This document shows positions 31,321-42,924 of a stretch of 64,000 nt of DNA, one piece after another. The notes beneath the pieces are model-generated. The model was not told where the DNA came from. It searched no databases and was given only the letters and a program-made list of their open reading frames with translations. A program made the translations under genes and the position numbers. Origin of the DNA: Rhodosporidiobolus odoratus (Eukaryota; Basidiomycota; Microbotryomycetes; Sporidiobolales; Sporidiobolaceae); contig JAOANU010000005.1 of NCBI GenBank assembly GCA_034387635.1, forward strand, positions 868,001-932,000, written 5' to 3'. Position 1 is the stretch's first letter; the number at the start of each line of letters is the position of its first letter.

Positions 31321-34300
31321 TTACTGTGCAAACCCCGAGTCACGAGCCTTCTCCGTATCCTCTGCAACAGCGAGAAAGCCCTCTTTGGTGAGCCAAGCCT
31401 GAACGGGCTGCGCTTCGCGAGCCAACCAGCGGGCTTTCGAGCGGACAGTGTCGAGAACCTGCAGGAGGTTCAGTCAGGCTAGACCTCGATCTGTATCGAT
31501 CTGCAGGCAGTTTTACGCCTTGTCATGGGGCCCATGAGAGAAGAGAAGGGTGTCAAGGGTCAGAAACGTACCTGCTGTAGAGGCTGCTCAAAAGCCACAG
31601 TATCTTTGTCCGCGAAGAATGCCTCGACGGCATCCGCATCAAGCTCACTCGAGAACCTGCCAAGCACGAGGGTGATCAGTCTCTATCGAAGCAACTATCG
31701 GAAAGATTCGCAGTCACGAAAACGCACGATTCGAAAGCCACGGCTGCAATTTTTCCGAGTAGCATCGACCCCTTAAACTGCTGCTCGAGCTTCGGCCAAG
31801 CTTGTTGAAAGAACCCCCAGACGAGGCGGCGGGAAACGGTATTCGAGGCGAGGCCCTGAAGAGAATTACAGTGTCAGCGCCCAGGTCACGCAGAACAACC
31901 TCAACGCGCGTCTCAGTCGCCAACTCGCCTGTTACAGTGTTGGAAAATGATGGGAGGAGATTGGAAGAGCCACGTACGTGCAAGAACTGCGGCAACCGAT
32001 CGGGCTGAACCTCGCCACTGACCGTTATTCCCATGGTCCTCCTCAACAAAGCCACATCTCTCGTTCCCGTCAGCCCAGCTACAGCCGCAACCTGATGCTG
32101 AGGCGTAGGAGGATTGTCGAAGATCTTGCGGGCTATCTCGTACTCTTGCTCGCCGCCGTGGTGCGCTGTCGCCCAGACGATGAGAGGGGAGAGGTCGGCC
32201 GCTGTTGGTGAGACTTGACCGGCAAGGAGACCAGCGAAGGATTGACGGATCCAGGCGAGTACGCTGCGAACCGAGAGGAGACTGAGTCAAAGTGGCTTGA
32301 GAAGGTCAGCCATGGGAATCGACTGACCTGGGCTCTTCAGCGATAGCAGCCGCAGTGCCTTGATCGCCCTGTTGTCATCTTCTGGCTGCTCCCACCACGC
32401 ATCGCCCAAGCGCTTGAAGGCGCCGGCAATCTCGCACCAGACAAGATACTCGGAGTCGGAGGTGGCGATGCGGCGCAGGAAAGACAAGGCGGAAACGGTC
32501 GAGGAGTAGCCTGCTTCAGAAAGTGCCACGACGTCTTGCACGATGCTCACGCTGCGGCCAAGGCGGGTCAGCCAGGCTCGACGATATAGTCATATCGGTG
32601 CTTACCGATCCTCTGTGGTTAAGCGTGAGTCTGACCGGCAAGCCTCCTCCGCCAACTTGTCGAGATAGGAAGAGGGGTAAGCAACACGGTCTGCGCGAGC
32701 GAAGCAGTCAAGACACAGCAGGCTGATACGGTGAGTCCCTCACGTACACAGTCCCTCAGTACCAGCATTGAGCAGGTAAAGCTCATCAGGCTTGGATAGC
32801 GTGAATTCGCGAGTCCGCATGAGGACCGGTGAAACCGCTCCTTCAGCCCCGACGGCTTTGATGAAGAGCGGAATTTTCCATAAAGAGCTGTCACTGTCGT
32901 ACTGTGAGCTGAGTCGTCAGCTCAGGCAGGGCGCCTCGCGACTCTGAGGAGAACGTACAAGTCTTTCGCTGGTAAACTTGGACTGTCGCAGTATGAGCTT
33001 ATCGCCGTCGTCCACGACCGTCAAGACGGGAAAGCCAACCTGAAGAGCAGTCGCATGTAAGTCGGATGCGAGTGGATACGGGCAGGAGAGAACGTACTTG
33101 CTCAATCCAACTGTCCATCAAGTCCGCGACGTCGAAATCGCACACCGCAGAAAAGGACGTCCATAAATCGGCGCTGGTTGCCGAGCTGTGTGCGTGCTTC
33201 GTGAGATATCTCGAGCTGTGCCAGATATTCGCCATCAGCGGGATGAGTATAGGAACGGGTAAGGAGAACGAGACCCACGTTCCTTCGAGGAATTTCTCCT
33301 CGCCGATGAGCGACATCAGCATTTTCAGCACCGCAGAACCCTTCTCGTACGAGATATGGTCGCTGAGCAGAGGAAGGGTGGTCAGCCGTTCCGGATATGA
33401 TCACGCCAGATTGCAGGGTCACGTACAACGCCTGCGTAACGTCGCTGTCGTGTTTGCAGCACATGTGGACAGGGTGAGAGCTTCTCAGGGCGTCGAGCTG
33501 GAGCGCGGATGTTCGGTGCGCCTTGAGGAAGGTCGAGTGAGGCCGCCAGGCCGGGTGAAGCCGTTCGATCGCGACAACTTCGCCAATCTGCAAGGGCAAG
33601 GGTCAGCCACGCGGTCGGAACCCTGGAAGATCTCAACATACAAGTGTAGCAAAACTCTCGTTAAGCCAAAGACTGCGGAGAAAAAAAGGTTAGACAGAGG
33701 CGAACATCGTAGGAGAAGAATAGCTCACTCATCCCACCAAGCCGGCGAAACCAAGTCGCCGAACCACATGTGCGCGCACTCGTGCGAAACAGTCGATACG
33801 ACAGTATGCTTGGCGGCAACACCGCTGAGCTTTGGATCAAACAGCATAGTGCGTACAGAACCGGTGATGAGGCCCCAGTTCTCCATAGCGCCAGCGTCGA
33901 ATTCGTCGCAGATGATGAGGTCCAGCTTCGGTAGCTCGTATGGGATACCGAATAGCTGATAGGAGGGCGATTCAGTGATTGCAGCAGAGGAAGGAAAGTA
34001 GGAAAAGAAAGAAAAAAGCACCTTCTCGTATATTGGCATGACCCCTTCCAGTGTATCCAGGGCGAGCTGACCCTGACCCCGCTCGAGGTGACCGGTCATT
34101 CGAGAGGCGTAGACTTGAAGCGGGACCTCGCGTCCGGTGAGCGGGGAAGTGAAGGAAGAGGAGATGCAGCTGAAAAGGTGGACAGTCAGAAATGCATTTT
34201 TTGAGAAGGTATGGAGGAACTACCATACTCAAAGTCGCCCACGGCCCATGCCGCAAGATAGGTACTCATCTTCGGCGTCGGCTCGAACTCAACAAGTTCC

Positions 34301-35138
34301 CAGTGCTCCGCTTTGTTCTCTGGCTCACCAGCGTCCGCCAATTCGCCTTCGGTACCGGCAAGGAAAGCCGCTGACAGCACGTCACTCGGTGGGAAGGAGC
34401 CATCCGAAGGCGTCCGGGACTTTTCCGCCGAGTTCGACAGCGACGTCAAGGCCTTGGGGGAGATCAGAGAAATGGTGAAAGGCGCCTTCTTGGCGGGATG
34501 GTCGAAGCAAGGCTGCCGAAGTAGGGATGTCAGCGCGGCGGCAATCAGAAGACTACGAACAGAACGCACGAAAGCCTTGCGAGCGGAGGTGGGCTCAAAT
34601 TGAGTCACGGCATAGAAAGAAGAGTGTTCCGCCGTGTTTTGCGAGGCGGGAATGCGGTAAAACCCTGACGTTCAGGAGGGTCAGGTCCGATTGCGATCCA
34701 TGAGAGATAGGACGCACCGAGCATGTTACCCGCAAGCCGACCTTCCCATCGTAGACCCAGTACCGCTTCTCCCGCCTCGATCTTCTCAGCGAACGACAAC
34801 GAAGTCGACTCATTGGCGGCGCCATATTCCGCTCGCACGACTGGTATGCGCTTGCCACCTTGTATGACTACACAGCCGAGGAGTCTCAGCGGCTCAGCAG
34901 TGTTGATTTTGACGAGGTTCGTCGAAGTTGCGAGTCGTAGACTGCGGGTGCCAAGGTGAGCGACATCGCAAGCGGGGGTACAGAATTTCACGCGCCTGAT
35001 CTCTGCTACTCCGGAGAAGCTCTCAGGTAGACTCGTCTTGATCGTTAGCTTGTAGGACAGCGGGCTGACGGGGAGGAGACGAGGTCGGCTTGGGGCAGCT
35101 GGAGACGCAGCGATGCATGGAGCTTACACAGGATACAT
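31321..35138 (-). CDS. M1-family zinc aminopeptidase (Ape2/Aap1 type)
   Basis: This is a cytosolic or vacuolar metallopeptidase that removes N-terminal residues from peptides. The N-terminal beta-sandwich begins with LLPVSPLSYKLTIKTSLPES. The catalytic domain has FDAGAMENWGLITGSV (GAMEN exopeptidase motif, about 33880), the zinc motif HECAHMWFGD (HExxH, about 33770) and the third ligand in LWLNESFATL (about 33650). The HEAT-like C-terminal domain follows, with AISGMSIGTG-region exons, SISQ-type helices and a final LTKEGFLAVAEDTEKARDSG before TAA at 31321. The start is placed at ATG 35138 (MYPV), spliced by a 39-nt intron into RPRLLPVSPLS. This is the only in-frame ATG nearby, but the tiny first exon is uncertain. 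The total is about 880 residues, the usual family length, in roughly 15 exons. All metal and GAMEN residues are present, so the enzyme should be active. Confidence 0.9.
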
Positions 35139-35453
35139 GATGGGCGAATAGTCAGCAGAAACAAGCCGAAACGAAGCAGGGGTAGCCTGAGCATGTCGTT
35201 GCGGCGAACGAGAAGAAAGGGAACAGAACAAAAGGAATTTCGGACGCAAACAACTGTCGTCGACTACACTCTGAGCATACCGACAGCGCTTCTGCCACAC
35301 AGTGACAGTCTACAGCAGCGCTCGTCAAGTCGTATACAGCGGCGCGGGGAGCCTGAGTGCCGCAAAATATATTTCCACAATCGAATGCTACGTCTCCCAC
35401 ATCTATAGCAAGAAGACCTCGAGCGACAGGCCAGAAACCCCGCCAAGAGGCGA
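35139..35453. other. Spacer between the aminopeptidase start and the UGGT-like stop
   Basis: About 315 bp hold the aminopeptidase promoter and the 3' UTR of the UGGT-like gene. Open frames here are short and show no glycosyltransferase motif. The space is therefore too small for the missing GT24 domain, which is normally about 300 codons. Confidence 0.5.
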
Positions 35454-38400
35454 CTATAACTCATCCCTGACATGTTCTCCCAGCTTCTGCACCTCCGCCC
35501 CGCCCACGCCGGGCACCTTGACCTTGGTAAACACCACCTCCTTGATCACCCGCTCCCCCTCCTGCCCAGGCTCGAGCTTAACTGTCTCCCCTCCCTCCCC
35601 ACCAGGTCCTGCCAAGACCTCTCCACTAGGCAAGAAAGCCTTGACATCAAGCACCACTCCAGCTCCAATTGGAAGACCCTGACCTAGCCGAACGAACGGC
35701 TTGGCTTCGCTTTCGTTCTCCTCATTGAAGAGTGGTGTAATCGGGAACGAGCGACCACTGAGGGTGATCAGATCGAGTTGGGAGAGGGTGGAAGGGAGGA
35801 GGTAGATTCGGGTTTGGGTGAGAGGTAGGCTTGATAGGGAGTGTAGGATAGGGACGACGGCGCGAGCGGTCGGGCTTAGGGGATCAAGGGTGGCTGTCAG
35901 GGAGAACATGGATCGGCTCGGGTCACCGACGGCGAAGGTGCTGCATGTGAAGGAATGTCAGCCGGAATTACGGAGCACGCGAGACAGCGGAAAAGGCTCA
36001 CTGAAGGCTTTTGAGGTCGTCCCCCAACGGAAGACGACGCTCGATGCCGGCCGCCCCGATCACCGAGCTTGCAATAGCGACCACGTCCGCCTGCAGACGC
36101 CTGGGAATGGACTAGGACGTCAGCTCACGTGTCGCAAGAAAGATAGCAGAAGCGAAGCGCACCGGTCAGCCAAAACAGCCTTGGGAAGGACCGGCAGAGT
36201 CGCCGCAACAATGGGCCGAATCCTCCGCTTGAGCTCGTACTGGTGCAGAGCGGCAAAGCTACCGGTAGCAAAGTCGTGCGAGTCGAGGTTGATGAGCTGC
36301 GCGCGCGACATCCGATCAGTCAGTTTCTTTGAGCGTACCCTAGCTGGAAGAGGAGATACTTACCCTTCCGTTTAGCAGTACTGCAGAGTCCCCAGGCTTG
36401 AGCCCGATGCGCTCAACAAAAGTTGCCGCATTCCTCCAGTAAACCTCGGCCTTCGTCTCATCCTCCTCAGTCGCTCCACTGTCAACAAACGGCGTCATAG
36501 GATTCTCAGCCGTCCACTCGTCGTCGAGAGAGCGCTTTGGTGACGAGTCGGGAGAGACGTTGAAGGCGAGGAAGGCAAGCAGCTCGTTAGGGTAGACTTC
36601 GGCAAAGTCGCCTGCTTCGACGAGTTTGGCGACCAGGGTGGAGAAGGCGAAACGGTGAGGTGCTTTGGCGGAGGAAGAAGGGTTGTGAACGTAGGAGACT
36701 CGGACTTCGCCGTAGTTTTCCTACGGAAGATCGGGTCAACGGCGAACCATGGAAGAGAGCAAGAAACGGACGAACAAGGAATTTGAGCGAGTTCTTGACG
36801 AGCCTGCGGCCATGCTCAGAGTCGAGGTCGGCTACGACGTGGAAAGATGCTACGGCTGGAGGATCCATGCTACCCGTGCTTTCCGCAACTACAGCGAGGC
36901 AACTTGTGTTCAGCACGGGGTTCGATCAGCTGAGAATCTGCAGCACGCACCTCCCTCAACGAAGGAGCCGCGCATGAACCTGCCTGAGAGATCCTTGAAC
37001 GCCTTCGCTAGGTTGACGAATTTGAGGGGCTTGTCTTCAGTTGGCACCGCGAGACTGACTGCCGAGTCGCGGGGTACTTCGAACGAAACATTCGCGTTCA
37101 AGACGATATCCTTGGCATTCTCTTCGTAAAAGTTGGACGAAGCGGAGGCAATGTCGGAAAGGACTTGGCGTTCGCGGTCGAGTAAGGCGACGAGGTTGCG
37201 ACTGGACAGGTCGGAGAGGTCAAGAGGGATCCCGTTGATGGTGACTTGCTCGGCGATGCCGGTCGGAGCGATGGTAGCGGCGACAGGGGAAGTCATTGCA
37301 ATCTGCGCAGCGACGAGGGGAAGGGAGGAAGAAACCTTCGCAAGAGCCGCAAGCTTTTCTCGCGGCGCTTGGGACTGCTGGATGTACGCGATAGCTCGAG
37401 AGGAGAAGTCTGACAGGCGGCTGTTAAGTCGGCGGAACGGGGTGAACACGGGGGACAGTCACGCACCGGCAATGTCCGCAACCTCAGACAGCTCAATCCC
37501 GCTCTGGACCGTCGCTTCCGCTGAGAATTCGGGTGCGTAATATTCAGGCCCGGCCTGAGTGTCCGGCTTCCATCGTAAGGCAAATTGCAAGCGAGGCTTG
37601 CCAGCTTTAGGCTGAGCCAGAGCGTGAAGGGCTTCGAACAGCCGTGGGAAGGCTTCGTCGGTTGAGGCGGCGTAAAGAACGACGAGGGGCAGGGACTCGT
37701 TACGAATGAGAGGAAGGAAGCGGTCGAAGGGGTAGGTCTTGGGCGTTCCGCTGGAGGAACGGCAAGTGAGAAGGTCAGCCGACAAAATGCAAGGAAGAAA
37801 AGGGTGCAGCATACCCGGGGATGCTCATACGTCCGCGCTTGATGACCTGCTCCGCTCCCACCGCTTTCCAGAACTCGTCGAATGCGCAGACCTTGCGCCC
37901 CGCGACGTCAATCCAGCTCTGGCAATCCCGTTTTGGCTTGGCCGCCCCGGAAGCCTCTAATTCCGCTTCCCTTTCGACCCAAACCCAGTGCATTGCGTCG
38001 AGCGCCGAGTCCGCTACGCCTCCTGCAAGCGCCAGACGGACGAGGTTGATCTCGGCACGACCCCTGAAGAGCTGGCTGCGGAAGAGGGTGGATTCGAGGG
38101 CATTGAAAGACTCGTTGGCGAGAGCATGGCGGGTAAAGATGGGGTTGTGGTTGGCGTAGGGTCCTGGTCGAGCTTTACCGTCAAGTCCCTTTGACTTGGG
38201 CTTGAAAAGAGGGTTGGACCAGGTAGTCTTGGGTCGGAATCGGTAGTCGGTGAGTAGCTTGGTGTACTCGTAAAACGCGCTGGGCTTTTGATGGTGCACA
38301 GTCTCGCTGCATAGAAGGAGGTTGAGCTCAGTCGCCCCGCTGTAGAGGCTGTAGACGTACAGGAAACGCGTCGCCAGTCCGTAAGAAATGGGTGCAGCGA

Positions 38401-38494
38401 CAGAGACGTCGACGGCACCGTCCGGCTGCGTCGCGCACACACAGAGCGTGAACAGTAGCGTTGAGAGCAAGGGTAGCAAGCCGCTTGGTCGCAT
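35454..38494 (-). CDS. UGGT-like ER protein without the GT24 glucosyltransferase domain
   Basis: UDP-glucose:glycoprotein glucosyltransferase senses misfolded glycoproteins in the ER and reglucosylates them. The gene starts at 38494 with a signal peptide (LLPLLSTLLFTLCVCATQ). Several UGGT thioredoxin-like blocks follow. These are SETVHHQKPSAFYEY; YPFDRFLP and LPLVVLYAASTDEAFPRLFE; FSSRAIAYIQQSQAPREKLA, TINGIPLDLSDLSSRNLVAL and LDRERQVLSDIA; SAVLLNGRLINLDSHDF and LHQYELKRRIRPIVAATLP; and GDPSRSMFSLTATLDPLSPT with IYLLPSTLSQL. A normal UGGT (about 1,500 residues) then has a second beta-sandwich and the GT24 domain. Here about 90 further residues lead to VFTKVKVPGVGG and the terminus EHVRDEL, then TAG. 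RDEL is a KDEL-type ER retrieval signal, so this looks like a true C-terminus of a protein of roughly 880 residues. Glucosyltransferase activity is not expected. Confidence 0.82.
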
Positions 38495-38762
38495 GGTGTG
38501 GACAGCGAGGGAAGAAGGAGGAACGAGGGAACTTGCTCGACGCGCCTGTGACGAGCGCAAAGTGGAGCCGTGTCTCGGTTTTTCGGTTGGAGGTACTGTA
38601 TGTTACTGCACTAGCTAATATAGTCTGAGTACTCGACCGAGCAAGTGGTTGTTTACTCCTCTCGCTCAACCTTGCCCCGCGAGTCTCATTTGCACGCACC
38701 TTGAAGCTCTCTCTGTCTCTCTCCCAGTTCACTCGTTCTTATCCAGTTCAACTCAAGCTCAC
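38495..38762. promoter_or_regulatory. Divergent promoter, UGGT-like gene / syntaxin
   Basis: 268 bp separate the start codons of two secretory-pathway genes on opposite strands. CT-rich stretches lie on the syntaxin side (about 38700-38760). No specific operator can be named. Confidence 0.5.
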
Positions 38763-40801
38763 ATGTCTCGAGACCGCCTCCGCGAAGCACGCGTACGCCC
38801 TCCTCCTCCTTCTCTTGCTCATCTCGCTCGCCCTTTCCTGCCATCGCCCCGCTCCTACCCCCTCAAAACCCCCATAAACACACTCTTCCCTAATACCCCT
38901 GTGCTGATATCCCTGCTCTACACAGAGTCAGCAACAGGGCGCGTACGGCCAACCCCAGTATGGCCAGCAGCAGCAGCCCTATGGTGGTAACGGAGGATAC
39001 CAACAGCCTCAGGGTGCATATGGCGGTGGGGGTTACGGGTCAGTTGCGAGATCCCTCACACCGACACGCTCGTTGTTACCGCTGTACCTGCGCCGCTCTG
39101 CCTACCGGGCTCTGCCGTCGCGGGACAAAGTAGCGAAATGGTCCAACCTCCTGCATCATCCCTCTCTCGACCAACTCTGCTACATGGTCCCCAGTCGTCC
39201 TTTGCAAGCTGACACATCGTGTCGGGACTCTGCAGAGGCTATGACCAACCCTACTCGGCTCCGCAACAAGCCGCCTACCAGCAACCTCCGCAGCAGCAGT
39301 ACTCTCAGCCCGCACCGCCAGTCGGCTACGGGAACCAGGGAGGAGATGCCTACGCAATGCAGCCGATGAACGGAGGCGGAGCGGGATACGGCGGAGGAGC
39401 ATTGATGGGCAGTGACCTCGGACCGTTCTTTGCTGAGGTACGTTTTCAGTCAATTCTCTGCTAGGCAATGCCATACGCGCAGCTGACACCTCCTTCTCTG
39501 CCTCCGCAACTACGGATACTACGACATGCAGGTCGAATCGATTCAAGACGAGATCAAGCAACTCAACTCGAACATCACCTCTGTCAGCGAGCTCCACTCC
39601 CGCCGACTCGCCTCGACCGACGATGCCACCCAATCCTCAACCGGTGCTCAACTGACCCAGTTGACCAACTCAACCTCTGGACTGACCAACTCGATCCGAA
39701 ACCGCATCACCAAGCTCAACGACGCGAACCGTCAGACTCCGCAGGGTGACCCCAACTTCAACACGCGCAAGTTGCAGATTGCCAATTTGCAGAACTCGTT
39801 CAAGAGGGCGCTTGAGGAGTACAACATGGTTGAGAAGAGGAGTAGGGAGAAGTACAGGGAGAGGATGGCTCGGCAGATCAAGATTGGTGAGTTGCGCATT
39901 GGCCTGTCGTCTCGCCGGCGGCGGTTTGTCCTCGCCGAGCGATAGCTGACCGCGTCCATACTCCGGCATTGCCGCATGCGTAGTCAAGCCCGACGCATCT
40001 GAGCAAGAGATACGCGCCGCGTGGGACGACTCGCAAGGTGGAGCCCAAATCTTCTCTCAAGCTGTGCGTCCCTGAGCCTCTACCGTCTCTGTTTTCCGAG
40101 CTCATCCGTTCGTCTGCGGGGTCTCGCGCGCAGCTCGTTCAATCTCGCACTTCGGGCGCACGTGCCGCCTTCGCGGAGGTGCAGTCTCGCAACCAGGACT
40201 TGAGGAAGATCGAGGAGACGATCACGCAGTTGGCGCAGATGATGCAGGACGTACGTCTTCCACCTTCACTACCTCTCTCCTGACTGCAAATCAGCTCACC
40301 CACCAATCACGCGCAGATGGCCACTCTCGTTCTCGAGCAAGATGAATCTGTGCGAGCGATCGAGACCCAGGCGGTGCAGGTTAACACGGATATTGAGCAG
40401 GGGTTGGATCAGACTAAGAAGGCTGTCAAGAGCGCGAGGGCGGCGAGGAGGAAGCGGTGGATCTGCTTCTTCGTTATCCTGGTGTACGTTAATTCTCCCG
40501 TTCATCTGCCCTCGCCTCGATTAGCGAGGGCTGCGCGCGGACGCCTGGTGGGGTCGCGTCAGCCGCCTCTGTTTTGGAGAGCGCCGGCAAGTAGCGCGCG
40601 ACGCTGACATGCTCGCTTCCCGCCTCATCGCAGCATCATCATTGTCGTTGTCGTTGTCGTCGTCGTGCGTCTTCGTTTTCCTCACTTCCATCGCTGTTCT
40701 CTCGCTGATCATGTTTCGATGTGCAGGTCGAGGTTCTCAAGAACCAGAACAACGACAACAACAATAACAACGCCAACCCCGCCCGCTTCCGCCTTCTCTG
40801 A
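38763..40801 (+). CDS. SSO1: Plasma-membrane syntaxin (Qa-SNARE, Sso1/2 type)
   Basis: This t-SNARE drives fusion of secretory vesicles with the plasma membrane. A first exon of ten codons (MSRDRLREAR) splices into a Gln/Gly/Tyr-rich tail (GQPQYGQQQQPYGG and similar), much longer than in Sso1. The Habc domain follows: FFAEVESIQDEIKQLNSNI, SIRNRITKLNDANRQ and LQNSFKRALEEYNMVEKRSR. Then come the linker QEIRAAWDDSQGGAQIFSQA and the SNARE motif NQDLRKIEETITQLAQMMQD with MATLVLEQDESVRAIETQAV. A basic stretch RAARRKRW leads to the membrane anchor ICFFVILVIIIVVVVVVV. The last intron (donor gtgcgt near 40668, acceptor gtgcag near 40729) adds VEVLKNQNN and an Asn-rich luminal end, to the stop at 40799-40801. 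Confidence 0.92.
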
Positions 40802-41331
40802 GCGAGTTCTCCTGTGCTCGCCTTCGGCCTATCGGACTTCCTCGCACCTCTCCTTCCCGTCCTGTCTTGCTCTACACCTGGACCGAACATACAGACCCTA
40901 CCTCCCAATACACCCTCCCGACTTGAACTTTTCTTGATCTCGCCCTTATTCCTTCTTCCCGACTTTACCGACCCCTTCCTACACTCGTTCCCCCCCGTCT
41001 CGTTCCTCAACCTTCCCCTTCTGTCCCTCTCTTTCTTCCAAATACTCCCACTCTCGCTTAGCTACTACTACTACAATCGACGATACCTCCCCTACAATAT
41101 CTCTCTCCCTTTCTTTTTTGCCCCTTTTCGCGCGTAGTTCCTCCTCCCCCTTTCCTACACCCTTTTTCCTGATCAGACTGAATCGAGATGTAATACTGAT
41201 TTTTGTGCATCCCCTTTTTGGTGACGATGATGAACGAAGAGTCGAGACTATTCTCGCCTCGTCCTCCCCCCCCCCCTCCCCCCCCCCCCTAGCTTTCATA
41301 CGGAAACATGCGAAAGATCGGTTCTGGGAGA
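40802..41331. other. Convergent 3' region with long C tracts
   Basis: This stretch lies between the stops of the syntaxin and dCMP deaminase genes. It is extremely pyrimidine-rich on the plus strand. At 41266-41289 it holds an 11-base and a 12-base C run separated by one T. No coding frame is supported. Both 3' UTRs lie here. Confidence 0.5.
41266..41289 (+). repeat. C-homopolymer pair
   Basis: Runs of 11 and 12 cytosines are split by a single T in the convergent 3' region of the syntaxin and dCMP deaminase genes. Such tracts are prone to slippage and sequencing error, so exact lengths may vary. Confidence 0.85.
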
Positions 41332-42848
41332 TTACACACCCCTCGGAAACGGAACCCCATCAATCTGCCTCAAGACTACACCCGCTTCTTCCATAACCCG
41401 ACGAGAGGCGGCATCCATCGAGTAGGAGAGGGAGTAGATGACTTCTCGAACGCCGCATTGGACGATTTTGACCGTGCAGCGGAGGCAGGGACAGCTTGGG
41501 TGGGGTAGCGAGGGGTTCGGGTCAGTCTCTTGCTGGGCCCAAACTTGAGATGGAGAAAGATAAAGAGATAGGCCAGGGAAGGAGGGCGAGGGCAAGTGGA
41601 GGAGAAGGGGAGAAAAGAGACGCACGTATTGCAGTACAAGACGGCACCTGCCGTTCCTCCTCCACTGACCCTCTCCCTCCCCGCCTCGAGTAACGCATTC
41701 TCCTCGGCATGCAAGCACAAACACTCGTCCAAAGCCTCGCCGACTCGATTCATGCCCTTTTGTCCTCCTCCTCCTCCTCCTCCTCCTCCTCCTCCTCCAA
41801 CCTCGTTACCCTCTTGCCCTTCCTCCCCCTCCTCCTCCAAGCCCAACCCGTCCCCATGACTGTTACACCTCCCACACCCCCCTTCACCACAATTCCTAAC
41901 CCCTCTCGGAGTGCCATTGTACCCAGTACTGACCACTCTCTTGTCCCTAACCAAGACGGCTCCGACGCGTCTCTTCATACAGTTTGATCGAAGAGAGGCG
42001 AGGGAAGCGAGGTGCATGAAGTAGGTATCCCACGAGGGTCGGAGGTGTTCACTCAGCGAAGGGAGGGAGAGGAGGGAGAGAAAGGGTGCGAGGGTTGGGA
42101 AGGGATTCGAGAGGGTCATGGAGGCGAGGGGGAGGAGGGTGGAGAGGGTATCGGACGGTGCTGGAGGCACGAGTAGGGCCTGTGGGAGAGTGAGAGAGGA
42201 GCGGGTGAGCTCCGGGGAGGGGGTTGGGGTTAGCTTGGCGGGGGAGGGGGTTGGAGAGGGAGGCGTGGCAGAACGGGGAGAGAGTCGCTTTTTGGAGGGC
42301 GTGGTGGGAGTGTCTGGGGGGCGGGACACGGATAGAGACGAGAGAGTTTGGGCAGTGTCATCTGTCGAGATGGAAGGAGAGGTAAGGAGTGGCAGGGCGC
42401 CGTGGAAGAGCAGGTCGTCGGCTGCGACAAAGTCCTCGAGGGAAGGTGGGGTGACACCAGCGGCTTCAGCGCTGCAGGTAGACGCGTCAGTTGACCTCTC
42501 GGAGCGAACGGGTGACGGTGAGAGGGCGGACCTGTTGACTGCTCGCCTGAACCTGACCCCGAGAGGAGCGTCTACTGCGATGATTGCGACGAAGGGTCTC
42601 TTGGCGAACTCGACGAGCTTTGTCTTGTTTGTGAGGGAGGTGGTGACGAAATCTCTCCTCCAGTAACGTGTAGCATGGTCAAGAAACTCGCTGGAGGAGG
42701 TAAAGTTGAGATGCGACTTTGAAGAAGACGGACGAGTTGAGGACGGCGAGAAAGAGATGGTGACGTGTTTGAAGGCGTGGTGAGAGACCAAGAAGTCAGC
42801 CAGTGAGTTTTTACCGCTCTGGGGTGGACCTATCAGGCAGATTAGCAT
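41332..42848 (-). CDS. DCD1: Deoxycytidylate (dCMP) deaminase with long inserts
   Basis: This enzyme converts dCMP to dUMP for dTTP synthesis. The start at ATG 42848 gives the fungal N-terminal P-loop-like segment MLICLIGPPQSGKNSLADFL; frames further upstream lack an ATG in good context and run into the divergent gene. A Ser/Thr/Pro-rich spacer precedes the catalytic fold: SWDTYFMHLASLASLRSNCM, KRRVGAVLVRDKRVVSTGYN, GTPRG and a zinc/allosteric loop NCGEGGCGRCN. The active-site LCLHAEENALLEAGRE (HAE motif) and, after an intron of about 120 nt near 41515-41635, CNTCPCLRCTVKIVQCGVRE (PCxxC) complete the catalytic zinc site. An insert with an acidic run and twelve consecutive glycines, encoded by a triplet repeat at 41764-41798, lies just before the HAE helix. 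All zinc ligands are present. The tail ends PFPRGV at TAA 41332. Confidence 0.92.
41764..41798 (-). repeat. GGA-type triplet microsatellite coding poly-glycine
   Basis: About twelve tandem triplets (CCT on the plus strand) encode a glycine run inside the dCMP deaminase, between the GGCGRCN loop and the HAE active-site helix. Frame is preserved by any whole-triplet change. Confidence 0.9.
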
Positions 42849-42924
42849 GATCGAGGTCAGCTGCAAGTGTTCAAAGGAGAAAGAGTTGTCATCCATCCAC
42901 TTCTCTCCGTGACACCGACACACA
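42849..42924. promoter_or_regulatory. Very short divergent promoter, DCD1 / DUF3074 gene
   Basis: Only 76 bp lie between the two start codons. Either transcription starts inside the neighbouring leader or the two 5' UTRs overlap. If dCMP deaminase used an upstream ATG (42896), the gap would be even smaller. Confidence 0.5.
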
